Of a DNA stretch of 42,461 bases, positions 1 through 8,453 are shown in pieces; within the stretch, counting starts at the first letter, position 1; the number at the start of each line of letters is the position of its first letter. Position numbers and translations under genes: made by a program. Location: assembly GCA_900752535.1 (NCBI GenBank), contig CAADVV010000370.1:1-42461 (forward strand). The letters are read 5' to 3'. Origin of the DNA: Bacteroidales bacterium (GTDB lineage Bacteria; Bacteroidota; Bacteroidia; Bacteroidales; Muribaculaceae). The notes under the pieces were generated by a model. It made no database searches. It was not told the origin of the DNA and saw only the letters and a program-made list of their open reading frames with translations.

Positions 1-14
1 CCCCCCCCCCCCCC
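1..14. repeat. C14 homopolymer at window edge
   Basis: The window opens with 14 consecutive C bases (poly-G on the other strand), inside an open reading frame. A homopolymer exactly at the end is typical of a contig end or sequencing artefact. A real phase-variable tract cannot be excluded from this sequence alone. Confidence 0.6.
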
Positions 15-269
15 GCCGTAACGGACTGTCTGGCAAATGCCGTGTACCGGGTCGTTTCCCACGCCCGACACGATGCCGCTGGCCACAGCCGACAGCATGT
101 AGTACCGCGCTTTGAAGTCTATCCCGTGATGAAAGAACTTTTCTCCCGTTGTCGGGTGTACCTGCTCACCGTAACCGAGCGACAGTTTCACGTCTTTTCC
201 CCGCGGCTCTTCGAACGGCATACAGTAGCCGCTGTCCGAGTGCAGGATCATTTCTTCCGTATATTTCAT
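1..269 (-). CDS. M23-type peptidase domain protein, C-terminus cut off by window edge
   Basis: Reading leftward from the ATG at 267-269 gives at least 85 residues without a stop. Near residue 50 the protein carries FHHGIDFKA, the H-x3-D zinc-ligand motif of LytM/M23 peptidases, after a LGYGEQVHPTTGEKFFHHG stretch typical of the family. The second ligand motif (HxH) would lie beyond the edge. No signal peptide is seen at the start. It is the most distal visible gene of the leftward transfer operon, 25 nt after its neighbour, and could help open peptidoglycan for the conjugation machine (inference). The last codons run into a 14-C homopolymer (G on the coding strand), so the final residues should not be trusted. 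Confidence 0.7.
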   Translation of the reverse strand, partial: MKYTEEMILHSDSGYCMPFEEPRGKDVKLSLGYGEQVHPTTGEKFFHHGIDFKARYYMLSAVASGIVSGVGNDPVHGICQTVRYGGGGG

Positions 270-294
270 TGTGATATATATTTTTTATGTGTTC

Positions 295-960
295 CTACCT
301 TCTCATTCCTCCGCTTTGCGCTTGTTCCTCCGGAGAGAGTGTCGGCGTCTGTGTCCTCGATACCGTTTCCGAGGGAACCGTGCGGACAACGCCCGCATTG
401 TTGCCGATAAGCATCATGCCCAGGAACAGACCGGCGATTTTACCCAGCCAGCCGGAACGTCCGAACACGAGGTACGCCGCCGCAATCAGTCCTGCAATGT
501 TCAATCCCGACACATTGCCTCCTCCGAGGTTTCGCAAAAAGCCGCTAAGCATGTTGAACAACCCACCGCCGGAGGCTTCCCGCAGGAAGTTCGATACCCC
601 GTTCAGTTTCGAGTCCGCGCCTCCCACAGCCTCGCCTATGGCAGAGACCGTCTCTCCGGCTTTGTCTTTCAGTTCCTTCATGTCTTCGGTCGTACCTGCA
701 AGGGCATCCGTGGCGAATTTGCCGACTACGGCCTCACTGACGATCCGTGCGACACTTTTGTCGGTGGTCAGTTTTTCCCAGCCCACATAGCCGACGGCAG
801 CTCCGGTGGTGGCCATTTTGACCGCCTGCCCGGCTCCCCGAAGGGTCTGCGAGGGATGCAGTACCGCATGACCGGCACTTTTTCCCGTCGCATTGGCGGC
901 CTTGCCCATGCCTTTCATGGCCTTTCCGCCGTATTTCAATATCGTATCCCAAGCTCCCAT
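295..960 (-). CDS. Conserved ICE membrane protein of unknown function
   Basis: This is a 221-residue protein. The first half is Ala/Gly/Lys-rich and amphipathic (GKAMKGMGKAANATGKSAG), the middle is helical (TEDMKELKDKAGETVSAIGE), and a Gly-rich stretch leads into two adjacent hydrophobic segments around residues 150-190 (GLIAAAYLVF, IAGLFLGMML). The tail is polar and rich in Thr/Ser/Pro. I do not recognise the family. It sits between the M23-like gene (25 nt away) and a secreted helical protein (14 nt away) in the same leftward operon, so a role in the transfer envelope complex is likely. The GC-rich codon use matches its operon neighbours. Confidence 0.75.
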   Translation of the reverse strand: MGAWDTILKYGGKAMKGMGKAANATGKSAGHAVLHPSQTLRGAGQAVKMATTGAAVGYVGWEKLTTDKSVARIVSEAVVGKFATDALAGTTEDMKELKDKAGETVSAIGEAVGGADSKLNGVSNFLREASGGGLFNMLSGFLRNLGGGNVSGLNIAGLIAAAYLVFGRSGWLGKIAGLFLGMMLIGNNAGVVRTVPSETVSRTQTPTLSPEEQAQSGGMRR

Positions 961-974
961 ATTTTTATTCTTTT

Positions 975-1658
975 TTAGGGTCTAACATTTCTTCCATTTT
1001 GCCGCCATCGTCTTTGGGCGGCTTTCACAATGTCGTACTTGTCCGCAACAGGGCGTGCGCCCTCGTCGATTTCTCGCCAGATGTCGCCCATCGTTGTATA
1101 TTTCACGGCTTTGGTCAGCCGTTGCAGCGTCCGGTTCATCAACCGGAGTTTCGGACGTATGCCGAACACGATCTCCATACGTTCCCTTTCCGTCATCTTG
1201 TTGTCCGACAGGCAGGCCGTGCGGATGTCGTTCACAATCTCCACGCTGTTCAATATCATCTCCCGGTAAATCTGGTTGCGCCGCGTGGAGAGGGCGACAG
1301 CCAATGCACCCGTCGAATGTCTGCTCAATTGTTTGGTGAAGTCGCCCATGTTGTCCGTAAGCTGCGATATTTCATGGTAGAAACCGTAAATCTGCGCCGC
1401 ATAGCAGACAATCGAACGAAACGAGTTCAAGTAATTGTTGAACTCCCGTTGCAAGTCCGTCGTGCCTTCCACTTCTTCCTTTGTCCACACATGCCCTGTG
1501 GTTTGCATCAGCATGACCTTCTCTTGGTTTTTCAGTTCCTTCTCGGCCTTGTTGGTATAAACCAGAATCATTCCCGCAAGGGTCGCATCGTTCTGCGCCT
1601 GTACCTTCGAGATACCGGCGCACAGCAACAGAATCCATATCGAGATTATCCGCTTCAT
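975..1658 (-). CDS. Secreted helical transfer protein (TraI/VirB5-like), paralogue of next gene
   Basis: This 227-residue protein starts with a clear signal peptide (MKRIISIWILLLCAG, cleavage probably after VQA). The mature part is almost entirely helical, with a conserved C-terminal block (RERMEIVFGIRPKLRLMNRT, then LTKAVKYTTMGDIW). Size, export signal and layout resemble the small periplasmic TraI-type (DUF4141-like) proteins of Bacteroidota conjugation regions, which are compared with VirB5. That assignment is from memory and uncertain. The upstream neighbour (1686-2381) begins with the same RIISIW motif and has a similar C-terminal block (LLYLSLRYYTLNDVW), so the two look like old tandem duplicates. 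They are 27 nt apart and co-directional. Confidence 0.8.
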   Translation of the reverse strand: MKRIISIWILLLCAGISKVQAQNDATLAGMILVYTNKAEKELKNQEKVMLMQTTGHVWTKEEVEGTTDLQREFNNYLNSFRSIVCYAAQIYGFYHEISQLTDNMGDFTKQLSRHSTGALAVALSTRRNQIYREMILNSVEIVNDIRTACLSDNKMTERERMEIVFGIRPKLRLMNRTLQRLTKAVKYTTMGDIWREIDEGARPVADKYDIVKAAQRRWRQNGRNVRP

Positions 1659-1685
1659 CGTTCTTCGTTTTTTATTATCCTTTTT

Positions 1686-2381
1686 TCAACGCGCGGTGGC
1701 TGCCGCCCTGCGCCAGCGGGACATGGCCAGACGGGCCACCTCGCCGTTGCTGCGGTCTATCATACCCGCCGTTATGTTGTTCCACACGTCGTTCAGGGTA
1801 TAATAGCGCAGGCTCAAATAGAGCAGATGCAGTTTCCGGCTGAATGCCGCGAGCTGATCGTTCAAAGCCCACAGGGTTTTGCTCCGTTCCGCCCCCGTGA
1901 GCATGTTTTCCGTTCCGCCTTTGGCCACGGCATCGTTCAGCAGCGTGAACACGGAGACCAGTTCCGTCGCTGTCTCGATATAGAGGTTGTTCATGTTCAT
2001 GCTGGCGACGATACCCTGCGGATTGTTCCGTATCGCTTTGCCCAATTTTTCCAGTGTGAGGAAAATCCGTACACCGTCATTATAGAGGTGCGTGCAGGCT
2101 TTCAGCGACGAGGCATAGCCGCTCGCCGTCTTGAGGTAGCTGTTGTACTGTTTCTCCCACTCGTGTATGCGGTTGAACTCTGCTGCGATACTGTTTTGCA
2201 TCAGGGCGGTCTGCGTCTGTCCTTTGATTTGTTTGTCTATCTGGCCGTTAATCAATTCATTGCCCTCGGCCAACGCCGCCCATTCCAGCGGGTTTGAGGC
2301 GGCAATCTGCGCCTTGGCCAGTTGCGGAAGCAGACCGGCAAGTACAACACACACCCATATACTAATGATTCGTAATTTCAT
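1686..2381 (-). CDS. Secreted helical transfer protein (TraI/VirB5-like)
   Basis: I chose the ATG at 2379-2381 because it opens directly into a signal peptide (MKLRIISIWVCVVLAG, cleavage probably after AKA). A longer frame starting at 2420 would bury that signal. The protein has 231 residues. The mature part is helical (IAAEFNRIHEWEKQYNSYLK, LHLLYLSLRYYTLNDVWNN) and ends in a basic Arg-rich tail (WRRAAATAR). It overlaps the 3' end of the PH-domain gene by 20 nt. Its similarity to the next gene suggests a duplicated periplasmic component of the transfer apparatus, perhaps pilus-tip or channel-associated. The family assignment is tentative. Confidence 0.8.
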   Translation of the reverse strand: MKLRIISIWVCVVLAGLLPQLAKAQIAASNPLEWAALAEGNELINGQIDKQIKGQTQTALMQNSIAAEFNRIHEWEKQYNSYLKTASGYASSLKACTHLYNDGVRIFLTLEKLGKAIRNNPQGIVASMNMNNLYIETATELVSVFTLLNDAVAKGGTENMLTGAERSKTLWALNDQLAAFSRKLHLLYLSLRYYTLNDVWNNITAGMIDRSNGEVARLAMSRWRRAAATAR

Positions 2382-2859
2382 AGATTCCCTTTTTTCGTTT
2401 ATTGATTTCCACACGTTCACGGATAACCGGCACGATGTCGTTTCTGCGCCGGATACCGATAAGGTCGAGCCTTGGCGTGTTCCGGTCCATCGAGAGAATG
2501 CGAACCGTCTTTAACCCGCAAATCTGTTGCAGGAGGCTCTGGTGTTCTTGAAAGTCCACGATACGGTACAGTTCCATGTAGTCCACCCTGCGTATGAAAA
2601 TGCCGTGTTCGCTGACAAGCTGTTCTTCGCCGACCCTGTAACGTATCCGACGCAGGTAGATGAAGCGATACAGCAGCACGAGGAGCAGAAATAAGGAAAC
2701 GACTCTCGCCATACTGCTCAACGGCAGACCTTCCATGCCGCCGTACACCAGCCCCGCCATGCACACGAACATCAGCGGCAGTTCGTCTATGACGAATTGC
2801 CCGGTATGCGGCCGCAGAAGGATATTCCGCTCGTCTTGTATGGAATGCTGCATAGTCAT
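2362..2859 (-). CDS. Membrane protein with bacterial PH (DUF304-like) domain
   Basis: This is a 165-residue protein. Two hydrophobic segments lie at about residues 26-43 and 48-66 (LPLMFVCMAGLVYGG, VVSLFLLLVLLYRFIYL). They are followed by a beta-rich part with the hallmark pattern of bPH2/DUF304 domains: a basic stretch RRIRYRVGEEQLVSEHGIF, then RRVDYMELYRIVDFQEHQSL and the end motif RILSMDRNTPRLDLIGI. Its ATG overlaps the stop codon of the upstream Toprim-like gene (ATGA), which points to translational coupling. PH-type membrane proteins recur in Bacteroidota ICE transfer regions. The partner or ligand is unknown. Confidence 0.8.
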   Translation of the reverse strand: MTMQHSIQDERNILLRPHTGQFVIDELPLMFVCMAGLVYGGMEGLPLSSMARVVSLFLLLVLLYRFIYLRRIRYRVGEEQLVSEHGIFIRRVDYMELYRIVDFQEHQSLLQQICGLKTVRILSMDRNTPRLDLIGIRRRNDIVPVIRERVEINKRKKGIYEITNH

Positions 2860-4244
2860 CGGCGAAAATGTGTTTGTCGTTCTTGTTCAGGTTCTTCCTC
2901 TCTGACCGGCTCTTCACGGACCGATTCCTGCTGTTGCTCTGCCAGCAATTGTTCATTCCAGCCTGTATAGCGACAGTCCGGCATTTCACGGGAAATGGCG
3001 ACATCATGCTCCTTGTCGATACCGAGAAAATCCCGTAATTTCTCGCGGAACTCACGGTAACACTTCCTCATGGTATCTATTTGGTCCTGCACATCTTCCG
3101 GGGCACACAACCTGCTCGAACTCATTGACATGGCTTCTTCCCGTTCGGCATCGAATCGTATGCAGCTCTCTTGCAAGCCGCCTTTGGGCAACAGATAAAA
3201 TTCTCCTTCGTCCAGATCATTGCCGTCCGGTATGGAATCGAGATACGGTTTCCGCTCCGGTGTCTCCTCGATGGTGGAGCGTATCGTGCGGCAGATTTCC
3301 TTTTGCAGGGTTTGGGCAAACTTCCACCCCTCCCGACCGGTGTCGAAACAGATATGCTGCCGGGCCGGGATCGTAAGCTCAAGCACGCCTCGCATCTGTT
3401 TCTCGGTAGGTTCGCCGCCCGTTGAGACGAAGACCGCCTTTCGCAGCTCTTGGTTTTTCGCTTGATGAAGCTGGTAGTAGGCCATCGCCTCGCTGGCACT
3501 CTCGAACCAGTAGATATGCTTGGCTTCCGAAAGAGCTGTCCGGGCAGGACTGGCAATCCATACACCTTCCCACGAATGGTTGCCCTCGGTCATGCCGTCG
3601 TAGCTGGAGTTACCGTCCGTGTAGGCGAGTCCTCGCTTCTCGAATCCTACGATCTTATCCGCATCTTCGGGTAACGTCATCGGAAAGGCGAGGCAAGTGC
3701 GCCTCTGACCGTCCTCGCTGTGTCGGGTCGCCAGACAGAAGTCCCGGTGAAAGGTTTGCTGCGTACAGAGGTCGATACCCCTTTTCTCGAAATAGGGTGC
3801 AAACTTCTCCTGCATACCCCTGTCCTGCGGATCGAACTTCTGAATGTTGTAGTCCGCAATGTCGAACGGCCGGGTGTCCCGCTGGGGGTGTTCTGTGCGG
3901 GTTTCCTGTTCGGGAATAGGGTAATGCAGCAGGCTGTAGCATACGAGTTCCACCAGCCGATCCGGATTTATGCCCTCATGGTATTCTGCAAAAAGATGCG
4001 GGTGCTCCTTGATGAACGAAACGACGTTGTATTCCTTCTGCCGGGGCGGTTGGATACAGCACTTCCCGTTCTGTGTGATGACGAACTTGTCGCCCCGGAT
4101 ACGCTTTCCCTCACTATCCGTGCGGATAAACGAAGAGAGACGCAAACCGAAGCGTCGGTTCTGGCGATAACCGGCATCGAGCAGTACATCTCGGATGTCG
4201 ATCCTTTGCAAAAAATCGTCATGTGTAAGTTCTTTGTCATTCAT
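2856..4244 (-). CDS. Toprim-like ICE protein, copy 1, with altered acidic motif
   Basis: The protein has 462 residues from the ATG at 4242-4244. An in-frame ATG at 4287-4289 also exists, but the paralogue upstream aligns from the later start (LTHDDFLQRIDIRDVLLDAG against LTYDDFLQRLNIQDVLIDAG). The N-terminal 110 residues resemble the domain that precedes Toprim in plasmid/ICE primase-like proteins (GDKFVITQNGKCCIQ, YNVVSFIKEHPHLF). The Toprim-like core has WFESASEAMAYYQL and then CFDTGREG near residue 297. In copy 2 the last motif is CFDRDRAG, so the second Asp of the DxD metal site is missing here. The C-terminus is a charged Glu-rich tail. It may be a non-catalytic partner of copy 2. Confidence 0.85.
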   Translation of the reverse strand: MNDKELTHDDFLQRIDIRDVLLDAGYRQNRRFGLRLSSFIRTDSEGKRIRGDKFVITQNGKCCIQPPRQKEYNVVSFIKEHPHLFAEYHEGINPDRLVELVCYSLLHYPIPEQETRTEHPQRDTRPFDIADYNIQKFDPQDRGMQEKFAPYFEKRGIDLCTQQTFHRDFCLATRHSEDGQRRTCLAFPMTLPEDADKIVGFEKRGLAYTDGNSSYDGMTEGNHSWEGVWIASPARTALSEAKHIYWFESASEAMAYYQLHQAKNQELRKAVFVSTGGEPTEKQMRGVLELTIPARQHICFDTGREGWKFAQTLQKEICRTIRSTIEETPERKPYLDSIPDGNDLDEGEFYLLPKGGLQESCIRFDAEREEAMSMSSSRLCAPEDVQDQIDTMRKCYREFREKLRDFLGIDKEHDVAISREMPDCRYTGWNEQLLAEQQQESVREEPVREEEPEQERQTHFRR

Positions 4245-4285
4245 TGTCTTCTCTTTTGTTGTTTCATGTGGGGTGTGCCGCATTG

Positions 4286-5734
4286 TCATCGGTGGAAACG
4301 TGCTTGCCGTTCCTGTTCGGGTTCTTCTCTTCTGGCCGGCTCTTCGTGAACTGATTCTTGCAGCTTGGCCTTTGCCAAGAGCTGTTCGTTCCAGTCCTTA
4401 TAGCCTTTTTCTGCAGGCTCGTACACGATAAGGTCGGTGCTGTCCTCGCCGGGAGCGGGAAGATTACGGATCGCATCCTCTATGGCCATGATATTTTGTC
4501 TCATGCCCTCCAGTGTTTCCTCACTGGCCGAACCCTCGGCAAGAGCCATCTCGTACTCGTCTTGGCACACCATGCTCATCTCCTGCAAATATCCGTCGCC
4601 GATTGTCCGATAGTCAAGCGTACCATCTTCCCGATAGATTTCTTTGGGACGTAAAAGCGTGCCGATTATCCTGTGAAAGTCGAAGGGTTCGAGTTTTACT
4701 TCGTAGTTCTGGTTCTCCTCGCCACTGATACGGACCAGCAGTTTGTCGTCTGTCGTCACGTTGCTGGTGAATGTCTTGCCCGCATGGGTGAGCGCGAAGT
4801 TGATGGCGAAGATCTGTCCGGCACGGTCCCGGTCGAAGCAGAGATGGTGGTAAGCGCGTGGAGCAGCCTCTATCATGGCTTTGAACTGCTGCTGGCTCGG
4901 TGCCCCACCGGTAGAGACGAACACTTCCTTTCGCAGTTCCTTGTTCCATTTTTGGTTAAGCTGGTAATAAGCCATTGCGTCGTAGGCACTCTCGAACCAA
5001 TAGATACGCTTGGCTTCCGCAAGTGGAGTCTTGGCAGGGCTGGCAATCCACAGCCCCTCGCTCGAATTGCTGCCCTCGGCCTTGCCTTTGTAGCTGCCGC
5101 TTCCGTCCATTCTTGCACGTCCCCGTTCCTCGAAGCCCACGACCGTACCGTCGCCTTTGGGCAAGGTCAGCGGAAAAGCGAGATTGGTGTATGCCGCACC
5201 GTCCTCACGGTGTTTCGTCGCCAGACAGAAATGGCGGTGGAAGGCATATTGCGTGTAGAGGTCGATACCCCGGTTCTTGAAATAAGGATAGAACTTCTTC
5301 TGTGTCTCCCGGTCCTGCGGGTTGAACTTGTGGATGTCGTAGTTTGCGATGTCGAACGGGCGGATGTCCCGCTTGGGCTGGATAATCCGTGTTGTCCGGT
5401 CCTCGATGGGATGGTTCAGCAGCCGGTTGCATACGAGGTTCACCAACCGGTCGGGAGACATGCCCGCACGATATTCTGCGAAAAACTGCGGGTGCTCCTT
5501 GATGAACGAGATGATGTTATAGACTTTCTGCTGTTGGGCTTGGAAACAGCATTTTCCCTGTTGCGTCACGATGAACTTGTCGCCTCGGATACGTCGTCCC
5601 TCGCTGTCTATGCGGACATACGAGGGATAGCGCAGCCCGTCGCGCCGGTTCAGGTGGTAGCCCGCGTCAATCAGCACGTCCTGAATGTTCAGCCTTTGCA
5701 GGAAGTCGTCGTAGGTAAGGTCTCCTTCTCTCAT
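4286..5734 (-). CDS. Toprim-like ICE protein, copy 2 (DxD motif intact)
   Basis: This 482-residue protein is colinear with copy 1 over its whole length and ends in the same kind of tail (EEPEQERQARFHR against EEPEQERQTHFRR). The N-terminal domain is followed by a Toprim-like fold with WFESAYDAMAYYQLNQ and CFDRDRAGQ near residue 298, which supplies the acidic DxDxxG metal-binding pattern of Toprim enzymes such as DnaG primases, topoisomerases and OLD nucleases. Related genes in Bacteroidota ICEs are usually annotated Toprim/DUF3991-like; the reaction is not known, and a primase-related role in processing transferred single strands is inference. It begins 8 nt after the upstream gene and 41 nt before copy 1. 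Copy 1 and copy 2 are a tandem duplication. Confidence 0.85.
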   Translation of the reverse strand: MREGDLTYDDFLQRLNIQDVLIDAGYHLNRRDGLRYPSYVRIDSEGRRIRGDKFIVTQQGKCCFQAQQQKVYNIISFIKEHPQFFAEYRAGMSPDRLVNLVCNRLLNHPIEDRTTRIIQPKRDIRPFDIANYDIHKFNPQDRETQKKFYPYFKNRGIDLYTQYAFHRHFCLATKHREDGAAYTNLAFPLTLPKGDGTVVGFEERGRARMDGSGSYKGKAEGSNSSEGLWIASPAKTPLAEAKRIYWFESAYDAMAYYQLNQKWNKELRKEVFVSTGGAPSQQQFKAMIEAAPRAYHHLCFDRDRAGQIFAINFALTHAGKTFTSNVTTDDKLLVRISGEENQNYEVKLEPFDFHRIIGTLLRPKEIYREDGTLDYRTIGDGYLQEMSMVCQDEYEMALAEGSASEETLEGMRQNIMAIEDAIRNLPAPGEDSTDLIVYEPAEKGYKDWNEQLLAKAKLQESVHEEPARREEPEQERQARFHR

Positions 5735-5742
5735 AGTTGTCT

Positions 5743-7317
5743 TTATCTCCCTCTTCTCATATCGTTAATATCCTGATTCATCTGTGCCTCGAAATTGCGT
5801 ATGGCCACGTCTCTCGGCGTATCGACACCGGGTTTGAAATACGGGTGTGGCGGGCCACCGAAACGCTCGCCGTAGAACTCCGGACCGTGATGATGATGCC
5901 GCAAGCCGTGGACGACGCCCGCTGTGATGACCGTTCCTGCTGTGAGGGCGGCGAAAATTTTCACGCCGAGACCGCGCTGCGCTTCCGGCCGCATCTTCAT
6001 GTCCACCTCGCTGAATATCTTCGAAAAGATTTTCATGCGATGGTAGTCATCGACCGCAAGGAATTTATCGTAATCCTTCTGGCTGATCTCGTGAGTGATG
6101 ACTTGCCCGTCGATGACGGCCGTCATCTTGTACTTGCCCTCTATGGGGGATGGGTGTACGGCTATCTCGCCGACCTCGACCTCCCTGCCGTGCCGTTCTT
6201 CCCGGTACCAGCCCTTGCGCTCGTCGAGCACGGAAATATCCCGTCCATCGACGGAAGCGGTTGCGCCATACGGCATCTCCTGCCGGAGCTGGTTTTCCAG
6301 AGGGGAGAGGATTTGCTGCTCCTGTTGCTGGCGTTGCGTCAGTTCCTCCTGCACTTCGGGGTGCAAGCCGAGGGCGATACGTCGCTCGCTGTCGAGATCC
6401 GCCATTGTTACCTTGTCGGCGAAATCCGCCCTGATTACCCCGTTCAGGACTTCCAGTCGTTTCTCGACAGGTTGTTCCTCGATGGAGTTGGAGGTCAGGA
6501 CGGCCGTTTCTTCTTCCGTCAGGTCATAGACCATATCGGCGGCCACCTTTTCGGACTGTACGGTCAGGGTCCGTGCCTCCTTATCGACGATAAGACCGTG
6601 GGAGGTAAGACACTCCTGCCATTTCTCGTTGGAAAAATAGACCGGGGAGGCAATCAGCTCCTTGTAGGTACGAGCCGGTTCCGTGCTGCGTGGACGGCTG
6701 ACTATCGGCGTGATGACCGTTTGCAAGTCCTGCAGGACATCGGTCTGTCGTGCGGATTGTATAGGCTGCCCGTCCTTGTACTTGTAATAGAATCCGTAGC
6801 CGCCCGATTGCAATTCGCCCGGCTTCATTCGCCCGTCCCACCGTTCAGGGACAATGGGTGGTCCTGGATAGAACAGTTGTCCGCCGACCCGCCGCAGATG
6901 GAAACCCCATTGGTGGCGTGGCGTCCAACCGAGGAACGGAGGCGGCATACCCAGCCGTCCCACACGTCCGTATTCGCCGATACCGATACGGTAGCCGTGC
7001 AGCCCCATAGCGACACGGCCGTTGGCGTTACGGGCATGGACGAAGTTCTTGGGCATATAAAAGTCTTTCCCTACAATGCTCGTGAACACGTTGTAGGCTT
7101 TCTTGTTGGCCGAGTTTGTCCCCCAGTCCGTCAGGGCCAACATCTGACGCTCGGTAAGGTCGTAGGTCAGCAGCGGCGAGTCGTGCCCCTGCACCACAAG
7201 CCGGTAGCCCGTGCCGTCGCTGACCACGTGGGCCTGCATACCGTTACGCCTCAATATGTCCTGCATTTCGGGTTGCAGGTCCATCATTCGGGGGTTGGTA
7301 TTCTTTCGTATCGCCAT
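5743..7317 (-). CDS. Conserved ICE protein with repeated domain and one membrane segment
   Basis: This is a 524-residue protein. A short motif occurs twice (YDLTERQMLALTDWGTNS near residue 53; YDLTEEETAVLTSNSIEE near residue 265), which suggests an internally duplicated domain. A Pro/Gly/aromatic-rich stretch follows the first copy (GMPPPFLGWTPRHQWGF). Near residue 455 there is one hydrophobic segment (VKIFAALTAGTVITAGVV) followed by a histidine cluster (HHHH). Similar proteins of Bacteroidota ICEs are often labelled DUF3945/DUF4099-related, but I cannot confirm the family. It lies 8 nt upstream of the Toprim pair and belongs to the leftward transfer operon. Confidence 0.8.
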   Translation of the reverse strand: MAIRKNTNPRMMDLQPEMQDILRRNGMQAHVVSDGTGYRLVVQGHDSPLLTYDLTERQMLALTDWGTNSANKKAYNVFTSIVGKDFYMPKNFVHARNANGRVAMGLHGYRIGIGEYGRVGRLGMPPPFLGWTPRHQWGFHLRRVGGQLFYPGPPIVPERWDGRMKPGELQSGGYGFYYKYKDGQPIQSARQTDVLQDLQTVITPIVSRPRSTEPARTYKELIASPVYFSNEKWQECLTSHGLIVDKEARTLTVQSEKVAADMVYDLTEEETAVLTSNSIEEQPVEKRLEVLNGVIRADFADKVTMADLDSERRIALGLHPEVQEELTQRQQQEQQILSPLENQLRQEMPYGATASVDGRDISVLDERKGWYREERHGREVEVGEIAVHPSPIEGKYKMTAVIDGQVITHEISQKDYDKFLAVDDYHRMKIFSKIFSEVDMKMRPEAQRGLGVKIFAALTAGTVITAGVVHGLRHHHHGPEFYGERFGGPPHPYFKPGVDTPRDVAIRNFEAQMNQDINDMRRGR

Positions 7318-7342
7318 AATCCGTTGTTAAAAAGGTTTTCCG

Positions 7343-7567
7343 TTATGCGTCTCCGCTCTCCATCGCCGCTTCCAGTTGCTCGTCCTTGTAGTGGACGAAC
7401 TCGGCGGCCGATTCATTTCCCACCATGAGGCCGCGCTCCTTGCAATAGCGGGTATATTCCTCCTGCCATTCGGGTGAGAAATGATTCACATAGTCAAGCC
7501 AGCCGTACTGGCCGCGCTCCATCTTCTCGATAAGTACCTCTTCGGGATAATATTGGTGTTCTGCCAT
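7343..7567 (-). CDS. Small acidic conserved ICE protein
   Basis: This is a 74-residue, soluble, acidic and aromatic-rich protein (MERGQYGWLDYVNHFSPEWQ, EEYTRYCKERGLMVGNESAA). There is no signal peptide, membrane segment or Cys pair. It sits between two larger operon genes with 20-25 nt gaps and has the same GC-rich codon use, which supports it as a real gene. I do not recognise a functional family; small proteins of this kind recur in Bacteroidota conjugation regions. Confidence 0.75.
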   Translation of the reverse strand: MAEHQYYPEEVLIEKMERGQYGWLDYVNHFSPEWQEEYTRYCKERGLMVGNESAAEFVHYKDEQLEAAMESGDA

Positions 7568-7587
7568 ATTTGATGAATGTTAAGATG

Positions 7588-8346
7588 TTATTTGTGAAGC
7601 CCTGCCGCACGGTTACGCTCGGCGCTTTTCTTCTGTTCGTTCCACAGTTCCTCGGTATATTCCTCTTCGGGAACGTAGTCGAGATTGCCGTCGTCGTCCA
7701 TCACCCAGCAGCCGTACACGCCGAAAGTGTATTTGTCCCACTCGCGTTTGGGTTGTTCTTTCCATTTTTGGCTGTCACCCGAACAGAAGCGGATGCCGGT
7801 CTTGTCGTGCAGGTCGATACCCACTGTGACGGGTTCATCGTCTACGACCAGCGTCAGCGGTTCGCCGTTCTGCATTCCGTTTACCTCTACCGGACCGAGA
7901 TGCATTATTTCGGCCAGCACTTGCAGGTTGCGCCCGATAATCGGCGTGGGGACATACATCACTTGCTTCGTTCCCTCGTCTATCTGCACGAATGCCTTGC
8001 TGTGCCGCCCGTCCGCCGTCTCCACGTCCGCAATGATGGCTTTGCCGTCAAGAAGCTGTTTCTGTTGCGCCTCGTCATAGCGTTCCAGCGGCGAGGATTC
8101 CAGGACGGGATAGAACACCACGTCCGGCCGGCCGTCGTCCCTGCGGACAAGGGCGAAGCGACTGCGGCTCTCTATCAGTTCTCCCTTCTCGTCACGGACA
8201 CGCACCGGAAGCACGGGAGAGTGCCGACCGTCGCAAATCTCATCAAGGACACGCATCGGCAAGTCCTCGATCATCTCCTGTGTAAGCCCGAAGCGAGCCA
8301 GTGTCGGATAGGGCAATTCTGTTAGTTCAAATCGTACTGTATTCAT
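7588..8346 (-). CDS. Conserved ICE protein (DUF3945/DUF4099-like), first gene of transfer operon
   Basis: This is a 252-residue soluble protein. The N-terminus (LPYPTLARFGLTQEMIEDLP, then VLPVRVRDEKGELIESRSRF) resembles the DUF4099-type pattern of a short helical unit followed by a beta-rich one. The middle part (QLLDGKAIIADVETADGRHS, KAFVQIDEGTKQVMYVPT) resembles DUF3945-type repeats, in which a proposed order is modified and then applied to data strands. These names are from memory and only suggestive. It is the promoter-proximal gene of the leftward operon: a perfect TATCTTTG -7 box lies about 30 nt upstream of its ATG, giving a short leader. Confidence 0.75.
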   Translation of the reverse strand: MNTVRFELTELPYPTLARFGLTQEMIEDLPMRVLDEICDGRHSPVLPVRVRDEKGELIESRSRFALVRRDDGRPDVVFYPVLESSPLERYDEAQQKQLLDGKAIIADVETADGRHSKAFVQIDEGTKQVMYVPTPIIGRNLQVLAEIMHLGPVEVNGMQNGEPLTLVVDDEPVTVGIDLHDKTGIRFCSGDSQKWKEQPKREWDKYTFGVYGCWVMDDDGNLDYVPEEEYTEELWNEQKKSAERNRAAGLHK

Positions 8347-8375
8347 ATTTAATTTGTATTTTGAATTATACTTTG

Positions 8376-8383
8376 CAAAGATA
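8376..8383 (-). promoter_or_regulatory. -7 box of the leftward transfer operon
   Basis: On the minus strand this is TATCTTTG, an exact match to the Bacteroidota TAnnTTTG element, and it is followed by CAAAG. The ATG of the first operon gene lies 30 nt downstream. No TTTG is found at the expected -33 position, so this promoter may need an activator. Confidence 0.6.
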
Positions 8384-8453
8384 GATTCTTTTCATTTCGC
8401 TGTATATAATAGAATAATATTAGTGTATTAAGAGTGTTTATTTTCATGTTCAA

